A DNA stretch of 46,638 nucleotides, taken from assembly GCA_029060285.1 (NCBI GenBank), contig JAIDUH010000066.1, positions 1 to 46,638 on the forward strand, in the 5' to 3' direction. Within the stretch, counting starts at the first letter, position 1, and the number at the start of each line of letters is the position of its first letter. The stretch is from Muribaculaceae bacterium. GTDB taxonomy: Bacteria > Bacteroidota > Bacteroidia > Bacteroidales > Muribaculaceae. Shown piece after piece: positions 1 to 9,554 of this stretch. A program made the translations under genes and the position numbers. The notes under the pieces are model-generated. The model did not search any database, was not told the DNA's origin, and saw only the letters and a program-made list of their open reading frames with translations.

Positions 1-17
1 TGGATAAAATCGGCTCG

Positions 18-48
18 CAAAATTAATAATTTTTTCTGACATAGCAAA
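18..48 (-). promoter_or_regulatory. Bacteroidota-type promoter reading off the left edge
   Basis: On the minus strand TTTG (45-48) is followed after 19 bases by TAATTTTG (18-25), matching the TTTG-N19/20-TAnnTTTG consensus. It would start a transcript near position 11 into a gene outside the window. Confidence 0.55.
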
Positions 49-77
49 ATATTTTTCATTTTATTCAGAAAAATCAC

Positions 78-112
78 TAAAAAAACTCGCTCCCTTTTTG
101 CGGGAGCGAGTT
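78..112 (-). terminator. Rho-independent terminator of the GH51 gene
   Basis: A perfect 11-bp stem (84-94 with 102-112) has a 7-base loop and, on the minus strand, is followed by seven T residues. It starts 2 bases after the stop codon of the GH51 gene. Confidence 0.9.
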
Positions 113-114
113 GG

Positions 115-2109
115 TCAGAGTGTGTATTCGATCATTGTGAAGGAATAGGGAGGAACTTGAAGGTCGAATTTGCTTGAAGCCTTCATTGTCTTTGTCTGTG
201 GGGTGATGGGCTGGGCATCGTAGTTGTTTTCATCCTCCGGATTGCCTGATATCACGGTCTTTTTAGCCATTCCTTTTGGCTTGAACTTGGAAAGGTCTAC
301 ATGTGCTGTCTTGGTATTGCCGGAGGCATTGCCGACCTTTACATATAGTTTGCGACCCTTGGTGTCGAGTATCACAGATTGCTCTTGGAGATAGCCGTCG
401 CCTTCCGATTTGTCGGGATCGTCGATAGTCACGCAGTCGCCGTAATAATAGTCTCCTGCTGAATTTCCAAACATCTGCTGTATGTAGTAGCTGCATGAAG
501 GGAATACGCTCTCATTGTCGAAATAGATGAGGTCGGGGTTCCAGTTGGTGGCATTCTTGCGGGCAAAGAGGGGAGCGTATGACGTCATGTCGACGATGTC
601 GCCGTTGCGCTCCACGTGTATAAGGTAGAGTCCCTCGGCGAGAGCATCGATAAGCTTCTTGTCTTTTGAAGCGTATTCTCCAAGGTATACTTTGGTCTTG
701 CCATCGCGTGGATATGAGTCATATTGGCGGGTCTTAAGGAAGTATTCGCGCGGCTCGTAATAATGCTCGTCAAGGATGGGGATTTCGAGTTCGCGTGCAA
801 GTGCCCAACCGTTGTCATAGTCCGGGTTGCCGGGGTGGGATCCGGGGCCTGCGGTGCCTACGATGATGATCTCAGGGTGCGCTTTGGTGATCCGGTTGTA
901 CATATACTTGAATCTTTCTGCAAATTCCGGAGTGATCTTTTCTTCGTTTCCTATTCCGAGATATTTTAGGTTGTAGGGTTCGGGGTGTCCACCCTCTGCA
1001 CGTACCTTTCCCCATTTTGTGCTGACGTCGCCGTTAGCCCATTCGATGAGGTCAAGAGCTTCCTGTGTCCACATTTCCATGTCCTTCATGTCGCATGCAT
1101 CCTGGGCTTGGTCGGGCCACATTCCCCACCCTCCGTTGGATCCTTGGCAGTTGACTCCGGAAGGAAGGATCGGGAGCGGCTCCATGCCGAGGTCTTCACA
1201 AAGCTGGAAGTATTCGGGATATCCGAGGTCGAACGACTGATGGTAGCCCCAGCAGTTTTTCTGTTGTTTGCGGGTTTCTTTTGGTCCTACTGTCTCTTTC
1301 CAGCGATATGTGTTCCAAAAACCGTCACCACCGCCGTGTACGATACATCCTCCGGGGAAACGCATGAATTTTGGATTCAGGTCAGCAAGCGACTGCACAA
1401 GGTCGGTGCGAAGGCCGTGGCCCTTGTAAGTGTCTTGCGGCTTAAGCGAAACCATGTCAATGTCTACAGTGCCCTTGTCAAGAAGAAGGATCATCAGAGA
1501 TGCTTTGGTGCAAGTCTTGGAAGGGGTCAGGACTCCTTCATACTTTTTCCAGTCGTTGGAAGTGACTGATATTTCAGTTTCAGCAAGGAGTTCGGGATCT
1601 TTGCCCCATCCTTGTGGCTCTACGAGAGCTACTCTGACAGTCATGGGCGTTTTTTCTGCATTGCGGAGAAATACTGAAAAATCATATTTCTCACCCTCCT
1701 TGACTGAAATGCCGTCAAATCCGTCATTCTGAAGCCCGAAGCCGCGCCACCCGTTGTAGTCCTTGAATTCGCGGGTGCGTTCGGCTATAAGCTGAAGATA
1801 GGTAGGATTGTTCGGGTGAATGGGATTTTGCTGTTTGATCAGGATATTGCCGAGAGAGTGTCCGGGGCGGGACATTTTCCAGGCTGTCCCCGGTCCCCAC
1901 CCGTCGCGTTCCACCGGACTGAATTCGAAAGAACCGTTCTGAATCAGTTCCGCGCTCAGTCCGCCGTCGGCTGATGAACTGATGTCTTCAAAGAAAATGC
2001 CGATGAGATGGTTGCTGATGGGTTTCCCTCCATTGGGAGCCTTGACCGGTGCGGCAGAAAGCATAAGAGCCGACGCAGCCATTGAAAGAATGCAAAGTTG
2101 TCTTTTCAT
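115..2109 (-). CDS. GH51 alpha-L-arabinofuranosidase, secreted
   Basis: 664 aa. This family removes terminal alpha-L-arabinofuranosyl groups from arabinan or arabinoxylan side chains with retention of configuration. A signal peptide covers about residues 1-20. Residues 45-225 resemble a carbohydrate-binding module (CBM4/9-like), followed by the (beta/alpha)8 catalytic domain and a C-terminal beta domain. The acid/base is E389 in GNEE and the nucleophile is E478 in YLGEYA, both as expected for GH51. It lies 74 bp downstream of rpsA on the same strand. I see no TAnnTTTG promoter in that gap, only a hairpin, so it may rely partly on read-through. It could help the GH28/GH35/GH2 locus 20 kb away, but that link is inferred. 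Confidence 0.9.
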   Translation of the reverse strand: MKRQLCILSMAASALMLSAAPVKAPNGGKPISNHLIGIFFEDISSSADGGLSAELIQNGSFEFSPVERDGWGPGTAWKMSRPGHSLGNILIKQQNPIHPNNPTYLQLIAERTREFKDYNGWRGFGLQNDGFDGISVKEGEKYDFSVFLRNAEKTPMTVRVALVEPQGWGKDPELLAETEISVTSNDWKKYEGVLTPSKTCTKASLMILLLDKGTVDIDMVSLKPQDTYKGHGLRTDLVQSLADLNPKFMRFPGGCIVHGGGDGFWNTYRWKETVGPKETRKQQKNCWGYHQSFDLGYPEYFQLCEDLGMEPLPILPSGVNCQGSNGGWGMWPDQAQDACDMKDMEMWTQEALDLIEWANGDVSTKWGKVRAEGGHPEPYNLKYLGIGNEEKITPEFAERFKYMYNRITKAHPEIIIVGTAGPGSHPGNPDYDNGWALARELEIPILDEHYYEPREYFLKTRQYDSYPRDGKTKVYLGEYASKDKKLIDALAEGLYLIHVERNGDIVDMTSYAPLFARKNATNWNPDLIYFDNESVFPSCSYYIQQMFGNSAGDYYYGDCVTIDDPDKSEGDGYLQEQSVILDTKGRKLYVKVGNASGNTKTAHVDLSKFKPKGMAKKTVISGNPEDENNYDAQPITPQTKTMKASSKFDLQVPPYSFTMIEYTL

Positions 2110-2127
2110 GATATGTGTAATAATTAA

Positions 2128-2154
2128 GGGAGGTTCCCAATGCGGGAATCTCCC
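2128..2154 (-). terminator. Hairpin between rpsA and the GH51 gene
   Basis: An 11-bp stem with one mismatch (2128-2138 with 2144-2154) and a 5-base loop. On the minus strand it ends in TTAATTATTA rather than a clean T run, so it is a weak or partial terminator for rpsA. On the plus strand five T residues follow, but no plus-strand gene precedes it. Confidence 0.55.
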
Positions 2155-2183
2155 TTTTTCGCTTATGAGAATGTTATCAAAAA

Positions 2184-3992
2184 TCAGTTCTTTTCAGCTT
2201 TAGCGAGCTGCTCTTTGAGCGCCTGGAGTGCACCGAGGTCGCCGAGAGTTGTCTTCTCGATAGCCGGAGCCTCAACGCGTTCCTCTTCCTGACGGCGAGC
2301 GGCGCGTTCAGCGCGTTCAGCGCGGTTAGCCTGGCGTTCAGCACGCTGAGCAGCGCGGGTAGCGTCTTCAGCGATGCGGCTGTGGCTGAGGATGATGCGC
2401 TTGCTGTCTTTGTTGAACTCGATCACCTTGAAGTTGAGAGTCTCGCCGAGCTTAGCCTGGCTGCCGTCTTCCTTCACGAGGTGCTTAGGAGTTGCGAAAC
2501 CTTCTACGCCACCTTCGAGAGTGACAACTGCGCCCTTGTCCATAACCTCAGAGATAGTGCCTTCGTGGATGCTGCCTACAGTGAAGCGTCCTTCGAATTC
2601 TTCCCAAGGATTAGTCTCAAGCTGCTTGTGACCAAGGCTCAGACGACGGTTTTCCTTGTCGATTTCGAGCACCTGAACTTCGATTTCGCTTCCGACAGAA
2701 GTGAATTCGCTTGGGTGTTTCACCTTCTTGGTCCAGCTGAGGTCGGAGATATGGATGAGGCCGTCTACGCCCTCTTCGATCTCGACGAATACGCCGAAGT
2801 TGGTGAAGTTGCGCACTTTTGCAGTGTGCTTGCTGCCGATGGCATACTTTGTCTCGATGTTCTCCCAAGGGTCATTCTTGAGCTGCTTGATGCCGAGGCT
2901 CATCTTGCGGTCTTCGCGGTCGAGGGTGAGGATGACAGCTTCGATTTCGTCACCAACCTTGAGGAAGTCCTGAGCGCTGCGGAGGTGCTGGCTCCAGCTC
3001 ATCTCGCTGACGTGGATGAGTCCTTCTACACCCGGTTGAACTTCAACGAATGCGCCGTAGTCAGCCATGACGACAACTTTGCCAGTGATGTGGTCGCCCA
3101 CCTTGAGGTTGGAGTCGAGGTTGTCCCATGGATGCGGCATGAGCTGCTTCAGGCCGAGGGCGATGCGCTTCTTCTCGTCGTCGAAGTCGAGGATAACGAC
3201 CTTGATGTCCTGGTCGAGCTTAACCACTTCGTGAGGATCGCTTACGCGGCCCCAGCTGAGGTCTGTGATGTGAACGAGGCCGTCAACACCGCCGAGGTCG
3301 ATGAATACGCCATAGTTGGTGATGTTCTTGACCTTGCCTTCGAGCACCTGGCCCTTCTCGAGCTTGGAGATGATCTCTTTCTTCTGAGCCTCGAGTTCGG
3401 CTTCGATGAGAGCCTTGTGGCTTACTACCACGTTCTTGTATTCCTGATTGATCTTGACTACCTTGAATTCCATTGTCTTGTCGACGAATACATCGTAGTC
3501 GCGGATAGGACGAACGTCGATCTGGCTGCCGGGGAGGAATGCCTCGATGCCGAATACGTCGACGATCATACCGCCCTTGGTGCGGCTCTTGACGTAGCCC
3601 TTGATGATTTCGTCGTTTTCGAGAGCCTGGTTAACGCGATCCCAGCTGCGGGTCTGGCAGGCTTTCTTGTGGGAGAGGCGAAGCTGACCGTTCTTGTCCT
3701 CGAGGTTTTCGATGAATACCTCTACCTCGTCGCCTTCCTTGAGGTCGGGATTGTAGCGGAATTCGCTTACGGGGATGATGGCATCGCTCTTCATGCCTAT
3801 GTCGACGCGCACTTCACGCTTTGAGATAGACTTTACGGTGCCGGTTACAACTTCGTTGTCTTTTGCTGTCTTGAGAGTCTCGTCGTAGGTTTTCTCGATT
3901 TCCTCGCGGCTCTTTGCGCCAGCGGTTGTGCCTTTTTCGTAGGCTTCCCAATCGAAATCTTCGATCGGGGTTTGAACATTAAGTTCGCTCAT
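2184..3992 (-). CDS. rpsA: 30S ribosomal protein S1
   Basis: 602 aa. S1 binds mRNA at the 30S platform and helps start translation, which matters in Bacteroidota because Shine-Dalgarno sequences are rare. Six S1/OB-fold repeats run from about residue 46 to 545. Repeats 3-5 are the best conserved, each with the G-x-F-V/I-x-(6-8)-G-L-(V/I)-H core, while repeats 1, 2 and 6 are more divergent. A basic, Arg/Ala/Glu-rich tail follows from about residue 550, likely coiled-coil or disordered. It has its own consensus promoter and a structured leader. A 480-aa open frame on the opposite strand is a codon-usage shadow. Confidence 0.97.
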   Translation of the reverse strand: MSELNVQTPIEDFDWEAYEKGTTAGAKSREEIEKTYDETLKTAKDNEVVTGTVKSISKREVRVDIGMKSDAIIPVSEFRYNPDLKEGDEVEVFIENLEDKNGQLRLSHKKACQTRSWDRVNQALENDEIIKGYVKSRTKGGMIVDVFGIEAFLPGSQIDVRPIRDYDVFVDKTMEFKVVKINQEYKNVVVSHKALIEAELEAQKKEIISKLEKGQVLEGKVKNITNYGVFIDLGGVDGLVHITDLSWGRVSDPHEVVKLDQDIKVVILDFDDEKKRIALGLKQLMPHPWDNLDSNLKVGDHITGKVVVMADYGAFVEVQPGVEGLIHVSEMSWSQHLRSAQDFLKVGDEIEAVILTLDREDRKMSLGIKQLKNDPWENIETKYAIGSKHTAKVRNFTNFGVFVEIEEGVDGLIHISDLSWTKKVKHPSEFTSVGSEIEVQVLEIDKENRRLSLGHKQLETNPWEEFEGRFTVGSIHEGTISEVMDKGAVVTLEGGVEGFATPKHLVKEDGSQAKLGETLNFKVIEFNKDSKRIILSHSRIAEDATRAAQRAERQANRAERAERAARRQEEERVEAPAIEKTTLGDLGALQALKEQLAKAEKN

Positions 3993-4026
3993 TAAAAAAG
4001 TTAGTTAATTGGGTTAATAAATCTCT

Positions 4027-4109
4027 GTCTTTGAGCGTATGTCCATGGTCGCGCCTGTGGTTTCCTTTCAGACGTGCAGGTGCAGTGAGGATATAATTTT
4101 CCCAAAGAC
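4027..4109 (-). promoter_or_regulatory. Structured 5' leader of rpsA, possible autoregulatory element
   Basis: The predicted transcript begins near 4108. Its first bases, GTCTTTG (4103-4109), pair perfectly with CAAAGAC near the end of the leader (4027-4033), closing a domain of about 83 nt. Inside, CGTCTG can pair with CAGGCG around a GGAAACC apex. S1 autoregulates rpsA through its leader in Escherichia coli; the same role here is inference. No known Rfam class is asserted. Confidence 0.45.
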
Positions 4110-4113
4110 GGCG

Positions 4114-4145
4114 CAAAATTAATACAAATTATCCTAACTTCCAAA
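4114..4145 (-). promoter_or_regulatory. rpsA promoter
   Basis: TTTG (4142-4145), 20 bases, TAATTTTG (4114-4121) on the minus strand: an exact match to the Bacteroidota housekeeping consensus. The leader would be about 115 nt. Confidence 0.8.
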
Positions 4146-4236
4146 TTTTTACGGCTATTCTTCAGTGACATAGCTAAAAATCTCTATCATTAACTTTTAT
4201 TAACATTCTTTTTATTAAAATTTCTAAAAATTGTTT

Positions 4237-4244
4237 TAATTTTG
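4237..4244 (+). promoter_or_regulatory. Probable -7 element for the susC/susD operon
   Basis: TAATTTTG matches TAnnTTTG, but no TTTG is found 19-21 bases upstream. Dependence on an activator is possible. The leader would be about 134 nt. Confidence 0.4.
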
Positions 4245-4384
4245 TGACATTGTTGTTAAGAACGTATTTCAATTCGAATATCAACACCTTAGATTTTTAC
4301 GATACCATTGAAATTTCTGGATATTAGCATACACCTATATATAATAATGACAGAAAAAATTATTAACTAAATAACATTGATTCG

Positions 4385-7300
4385 ATGAGAAAGCTATTTT
4401 TCATTATGATGGCAGTGTTGGCATGTTCGTTCAGTGCCTTGGCACAGACAAACACGTATCGCGGTACAGTCGTGGATGCAGCCAATGACGAGCCACTTGT
4501 CGGCGCCACAGTTGTAGCTGTGGGTAGTACTCAAGCTGTAGCAACGGATCTTGACGGCAATTTCAATATTACCGTTCCTTCTGATGTGAAGCAGGTCAAG
4601 GTCAGCTATGTGGGATATAATCCTATGGTGGTTGCCTTGAAAGACAACATGACTGTAATGCTCCAGAGCACAACTCAAAATCTTGATGACTTGGTTGTCG
4701 TGGCATATGGTACAGCTTCCAAGGAGTCTCTTACCGGTTCGGTAGCGGTAGTGAATGAAAAGGAGATCGAGAAGCGTCCCGTGTCGAGTGTCACTTCAGC
4801 ACTTGAAGGTATGTCACCCGGTGTCCAGGTGAACGGTTCAACAACCGTTCCCGGTGAAAGCCCAACGATACTTATCCGTGGTATCAATTCGGTAAACGGA
4901 ACAACATCACCGCTTTATGTAGTGGATGGAGTGATCTTCAATGGTGAAATAAGCGACCTTAACCCGAACGACGTAGAGAATATATCAGTGCTTAAGGATG
5001 CAGCCTCCTGCGCTCTTTATGGTGCGAAGGGTGCGAATGGCGTGGTATTGATCACAACAAAGCGTGCAAAAGGTGTCGGTCGTACCGATGTCACGGTAAA
5101 GATCCGTCAGGGTGCCTATGAGCGAGCTCTCCCGCAATATGACCGTCTAGGCTATAACCAGTGGAATGAGGCTATGCTTGTAGCCTTGGCCAACGGCACT
5201 TATACAGCAGCTTTAAAAGGTGCCAATGCAATGACCCGTGAACAGGCTTTTAAAGAAGTAAGAGAAAACTTCTTCTCACAGGCAGGAGTGATGAACCTTT
5301 ATGCCGGTGCAGACGGAAAGGGAAATATCGACGCAGGTGGTGAGAAAGTGTTTGATGATAATGGTAAGGTAATCGCTCAGATGATGCCCGGCTACACTGA
5401 CCTTGATTGGTGGGACGCAATCGGACGCACCGGTTATCGTCAGGAATACAATGTAAGCGCTACAGGCGCTACCGAAAAGTTCAATTTCTTCGCCTCTCTC
5501 GGCTACCTGAAGGAGAACGGCTATATCTATAACAATGACTTCCAGCGTTGGAATGCCCGTCTGCGCGGCGAGATTACTCCAGTCAAATATCTGAAGTTAG
5601 GTTTTAATTTAGGTGTTACCTACAAGGATTCAGCCAATCCCCAGTTTGACGCCGACAACCTAAGCTCGACCAGCAACCCGTTCTCATATCAGACTATCGC
5701 ACCCGGTCTTCCCTACTACTTGCATGACTGGACTACAGGTGCGATAAAATACGGTGAGGACGGTAAGCCTATCTGGGATACAACCGATGGCTATCCGACG
5801 CTGGTAAGCAACCGCGGTTATACCCTTCGTGCCAACAGTGATACAACCTCTCGTCTTGCTATTGATGGAAACGTTTTCGGTCAGATCCTCCTTCCTTATG
5901 GATTTGATGTGATGATCCGTGCCAATATGAACCGGTATAGGCAGAACGATAGCGAATATATGAGCCCGGTAATCGGTAGTGCTAAAGATTTCGGTCGCCT
6001 TACCAAGTATTTCCGCGACTATTATGTTTATGACTTCCAACAGACACTTAACTGGTCGCATGAGTATGGTCTTAATCATATCGACGTGATGCTTAACCAT
6101 GAAAATTACAATCAGTCTTATGAGTATTCATACGTGAAGAATCGCGACCAACTCTTCCCGAACAAACCATACCTCAGCAACTTTACCAATAATGAAAGCG
6201 TAAGTGCAAGCGCATATCAATATCGTACAGAAAGTTATATGGCTCGTGCACGCTACAACTACAACCAGCAGTATTATCTTGAACTCAGCCTTAACCGCGA
6301 TGCTTCAAGCCGCTTCTCCAAAGAACACCGCTGGGGAACATTCTGGAGTGTCGGGGCAAGCTGGATTCTCAGCAAAGAGAAATTCCTTCAGGATGCAGAA
6401 TGGCTCAACTTCCTTAAGTTGCGTGCTTCTTACGGTACTGCCGGAAATGACTATACAGGAGGTACTGGCTATGGAGAACGTTACTATCCATATATGAATA
6501 GCTGGTCTTTGAGCTCAAATACTCTTAATGGTGATCCCAATATATTCCCGACAGTAATCGGTAATCCGGACCTTCATTGGGAGGCAACGAAGACTTTTGA
6601 CGCTGCCTTAGAGACCAATATGTTCAACAATCGTCTTAATCTCTCAGTGGGATATTTCCTCCGTACCAACAGCGACCTTATCTATACTTTGCCTCTGGCT
6701 CCATCTACAGGAACGTCAGAGGACGGATACTTAATGGACATAAAAAGAAATATCGGTGATATGCAGAACTGGGGCTGGGAAATCGCTCTTGGTGGAACTG
6801 TAATCCGCACTCAAGACTGGCAATGGGACCTCAATGTGGATGCAACATTCATCAAGAATAAGATTACCAAGCTTCCGGCAGGAAATCAATATGATAGCCC
6901 GAGAGCTCTAATCGAAGGAAAAAGCCGATATGAATGGTATATGCCTAAGTGGGCAGGAGTGGATATGATGACAGGTAATTCTCTTTATGAAATAAATAAG
7001 GATTGCTATCTTTTCCAGTCTGAAAAATTTGATGACCACGGAAAATCGCTTGGTCTTGAATTCGATGAAAATAAGTGGCAGTCAAATCTGGATAATGCAA
7101 GTGAGGCAGACGCTCTTGTTCAGATAGGTGACAGATATTATACAACAAACCGCTCCTACGCATCAGATGAATTCTGTGGAACTTCGCTCCCGACAGTTTA
7201 CGGATCCTTCGGAACCAACCTGCGTTGGAAAAATCTATCCTTCGGTGCCCTGTTTACTTACTCATTAGGAGGCAAGACACTCAACAGCACTTACAATTCC

Positions 7301-7726
7301 CTGATGTCTCCTTCCGCTGCCGGTGCACTTCACGTAGATGCCCTCAATGCCTGGACTCATGAGATGGCTGAAGGGATTACTGAAGACAGCCCCAACCGTA
7401 TCAACCCGAATATCAACCCTGAGCTCAACACCCAGACTACATCTACCAACAATGCCGGAACTAACAGCCGCTGGCTAATTTCGAGCAGTTATTTGGCCCT
7501 CAAGAACATCAATGTTTCTTACGATCTTCCGAAGAAATGGATGAACGCTCTCCTGCTCAAAGGTATGACTGTTGGTTTTTCAATGGATAATGTGTTTATA
7601 TCCACAAAATGCAAGGGTATGAATCCGACGTATACTAACAGTGATAGCAAGGCTAACAGTGGCGGTCAAGGCAACTACTTCGTTCCATCACGTGTGTACA
7701 CATTTGAGCTTACAGCCCGTTTCTAA
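4385..7726 (+). CDS. SusC/RagA-family TonB-dependent outer-membrane transporter
   Basis: 1113 aa. It imports an oligosaccharide or other nutrient across the outer membrane together with its SusD partner, powered by TonB. A signal peptide ends near residue 20 (ALA-Q). A carboxypeptidase-D-like regulatory domain (about 23-97) shows the usual GTVVDAANDEPLVGATV pattern. The plug domain (about 115-225) contains ILIRG and YVVDG motifs, and a beta-barrel fills the rest, ending in an aromatic residue (ARF). There is no N-terminal secretin/STN domain, so control through an anti-sigma factor is not indicated. The pair stands alone, with no glycosidase, SusE/F or regulator beside it, so the substrate cannot be deduced. 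Confidence 0.95.
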   Translation: MRKLFFIMMAVLACSFSALAQTNTYRGTVVDAANDEPLVGATVVAVGSTQAVATDLDGNFNITVPSDVKQVKVSYVGYNPMVVALKDNMTVMLQSTTQNLDDLVVVAYGTASKESLTGSVAVVNEKEIEKRPVSSVTSALEGMSPGVQVNGSTTVPGESPTILIRGINSVNGTTSPLYVVDGVIFNGEISDLNPNDVENISVLKDAASCALYGAKGANGVVLITTKRAKGVGRTDVTVKIRQGAYERALPQYDRLGYNQWNEAMLVALANGTYTAALKGANAMTREQAFKEVRENFFSQAGVMNLYAGADGKGNIDAGGEKVFDDNGKVIAQMMPGYTDLDWWDAIGRTGYRQEYNVSATGATEKFNFFASLGYLKENGYIYNNDFQRWNARLRGEITPVKYLKLGFNLGVTYKDSANPQFDADNLSSTSNPFSYQTIAPGLPYYLHDWTTGAIKYGEDGKPIWDTTDGYPTLVSNRGYTLRANSDTTSRLAIDGNVFGQILLPYGFDVMIRANMNRYRQNDSEYMSPVIGSAKDFGRLTKYFRDYYVYDFQQTLNWSHEYGLNHIDVMLNHENYNQSYEYSYVKNRDQLFPNKPYLSNFTNNESVSASAYQYRTESYMARARYNYNQQYYLELSLNRDASSRFSKEHRWGTFWSVGASWILSKEKFLQDAEWLNFLKLRASYGTAGNDYTGGTGYGERYYPYMNSWSLSSNTLNGDPNIFPTVIGNPDLHWEATKTFDAALETNMFNNRLNLSVGYFLRTNSDLIYTLPLAPSTGTSEDGYLMDIKRNIGDMQNWGWEIALGGTVIRTQDWQWDLNVDATFIKNKITKLPAGNQYDSPRALIEGKSRYEWYMPKWAGVDMMTGNSLYEINKDCYLFQSEKFDDHGKSLGLEFDENKWQSNLDNASEADALVQIGDRYYTTNRSYASDEFCGTSLPTVYGSFGTNLRWKNLSFGALFTYSLGGKTLNSTYNSLMSPSAAGALHVDALNAWTHEMAEGITEDSPNRINPNINPELNTQTTSTNNAGTNSRWLISSSYLALKNINVSYDLPKKWMNALLLKGMTVGFSMDNVFISTKCKGMNPTYTNSDSKANSGGQGNYFVPSRVYTFELTARF

Positions 7727-7754
7727 TCTATCAACTTTATAGACAAATACAGAT

Positions 7755-9503
7755 ATGAAAAAAAATATATTTATCAGCTGCGCTCTTGCTCTGGGAATGC
7801 TGCCGGTGATTTCATCGTGTGCTTCCGATTATCTTGATGAGGAGCCGCTGACCGGCATTTCAGACTATACCGTGAATGAATCTACTGTCGGTGCAGAAGC
7901 CGCAGTGACAGGCTTGGCGAAACAGATGTCAAGACAGTTCGCCGGTTTAAAATCGGGAAACCTTAATGCAAGTGGTGAGATCTTTTTCCGCACCGTTTAT
8001 GGCGAAGGTCTGAGTCCGGATGCCAATTTCGGGGAGATTACAAATTATTATTCAAACAGTACAAATCCTGATAACTTCCGTAGTATGGATGATTGGTGGG
8101 CTACCTGGATGTATAGATATGCTTACTCCATCATCAACGAGGCAAACAACATTCTTTCTTCCGTAGCCTTGGATAAGCCCGATTCTGAACTTAGCCAGAA
8201 CCAATGCTGGCTTAAGGCTTGCTCCCTTACTTTCCGTGCCCATGCTTATTATCGTCTTATGCAGGTCTACGGTCCGCGTTGGGCGGATTCCGACAATGGC
8301 AATGCATACTGTCTCGTACTGCGTCTGAAGTCTGCTGAGGAAAACAATCATCCTCTCAACACCTGCAATGAGGTCTATGACCAAATGTACAGCGACCTGA
8401 AGGAGGCAATAGAACTCTTCAAGAATGTGCCTGAAGAAAAGGCGAGCCGTGGCACGAGCCTGTTCTACCCGGATGGTTCAGTGGCAAAAGGCATTCTCGC
8501 CCGCATGGCATTGCTGAAGAATGACTATCAGACAGCTCAGCAGATGGCTCACGAGGCCCGTCAAGGCTATCCTCTGATGAACGCTGATGAAATCTTGGGA
8601 GGATTCCTTAATACATGCAAGGGATGGATGTGGGCACCTGCCATGGACCCCCTTGGAATCTACTATTGGGGCTTCGGTCCTCACTATGCTTGCAACGGCC
8701 ATTACGTAAACAGCTGGGGATACACTGCAAGTATGGACTGGAATCTTTATCGCCAGATGAAAGTCACAGATGTTCGTGCCAAGCTTTTCTTCGGTCCTAT
8801 GACAGTGGATATCGCTCCTGAACTCGCTCAGGAATTGGGAGTGACGAAAGAAGACTTCTACACCGTGAAGACCTCCACGCCGCGTGCTTCACTTTCGATC
8901 ACGGGTACCGGCGAGACTCCAGCCACCGAGATGAACCTGGCTATGCTTAAGTTCATCCGCCAATACGGAAATCAGGTCAAGTCACTTTACAGGAAAAACG
9001 CTATAGATCCTAAAGGCATATATCCGCAGAACAAGTATGGCATGTCTATCGGTATACATTACAAATTCCAAGGTTCCGATGACGGCTACACTTCTTGCTT
9101 CCCACCGTTCATGCGTGCTGAGGAAATGCTCCTCACTGAGGCTGAGGCTGCTTATATGAACAATGATATGACCACTGCAGGCAACTGTATCAAGGAACTT
9201 ATGGCAGTCCGTGACGATTCATATGAGCTTACTGCAACAGGATCTGATCTTCTCGCTGAAATCAAGCTGCAGCGTAAACTCGAGCTCTGGGGCGAAGGTT
9301 TCAGCTGGTATGACTACAAGCGTTGGAATGAAGTCATCGACAGAAAGGGTTGGGATCCTAACAATCCTGATAACAGTGGTTTCTGGCCAAGCAAATATGT
9401 CCGCACTTTCGACCCAAGCTTCATGAGCGGATGGCGTGCTGCTATTCCTGAATCAGAATTCCGATATAACAAGGAAGCAGATCAAAGTCTCTTAGGACTC
9501 TAA
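7755..9503 (+). CDS. SusD/RagB-family surface nutrient-binding lipoprotein
   Basis: 582 aa. It forms the lid of the SusC channel and captures ligand at the cell surface. The lipobox is VISSC with Cys22, followed by ASDYLDEE, an acidic lipoprotein-export signal typical of Bacteroidota surface lipoproteins. The N-terminal part is TPR-like helical (for example WATWMYRYAYSIINEANNIL), and the C-terminal SusD domain contains the usual LWGEGFSWYDYKRWN stretch. It begins 28 bp after susC and ends in a strong terminator, so the two genes form a two-gene operon. Confidence 0.95.
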   Translation: MKKNIFISCALALGMLPVISSCASDYLDEEPLTGISDYTVNESTVGAEAAVTGLAKQMSRQFAGLKSGNLNASGEIFFRTVYGEGLSPDANFGEITNYYSNSTNPDNFRSMDDWWATWMYRYAYSIINEANNILSSVALDKPDSELSQNQCWLKACSLTFRAHAYYRLMQVYGPRWADSDNGNAYCLVLRLKSAEENNHPLNTCNEVYDQMYSDLKEAIELFKNVPEEKASRGTSLFYPDGSVAKGILARMALLKNDYQTAQQMAHEARQGYPLMNADEILGGFLNTCKGWMWAPAMDPLGIYYWGFGPHYACNGHYVNSWGYTASMDWNLYRQMKVTDVRAKLFFGPMTVDIAPELAQELGVTKEDFYTVKTSTPRASLSITGTGETPATEMNLAMLKFIRQYGNQVKSLYRKNAIDPKGIYPQNKYGMSIGIHYKFQGSDDGYTSCFPPFMRAEEMLLTEAEAAYMNNDMTTAGNCIKELMAVRDDSYELTATGSDLLAEIKLQRKLELWGEGFSWYDYKRWNEVIDRKGWDPNNPDNSGFWPSKYVRTFDPSFMSGWRAAIPESEFRYNKEADQSLLGL

Positions 9504-9520
9504 GAATCCGGTGCATATTT

Positions 9521-9554
9521 AAAAAGGCTGTGCTAATTAGCACAGCCTTTTTTT
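9521..9554 (+). terminator. Terminator of the susC/susD operon
   Basis: A perfect 12-bp stem (9523-9534 with 9539-9550) with loop AATT and a run of T residues. Its T tract also supplies the TTTG element of the next promoter. Confidence 0.92.

Larger units (their letters stand above)
3993..4384. other. Divergent intergenic region rpsA / susC
   Basis: 392 bp, very AT-rich between about 4110 and 4384. It holds the rpsA leader and promoter (minus strand) and a probable susC promoter (plus strand). No small ORF or RNA gene was recognised. Confidence 0.7.

Noticed and set aside
2382..3824. A 480-aa open frame on the plus strand opposite rpsA
   Set aside because: Highly acidic, repetitive translation that mirrors the S1 repeats; rpsA on the other strand has full family similarity. 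It is an antisense shadow.
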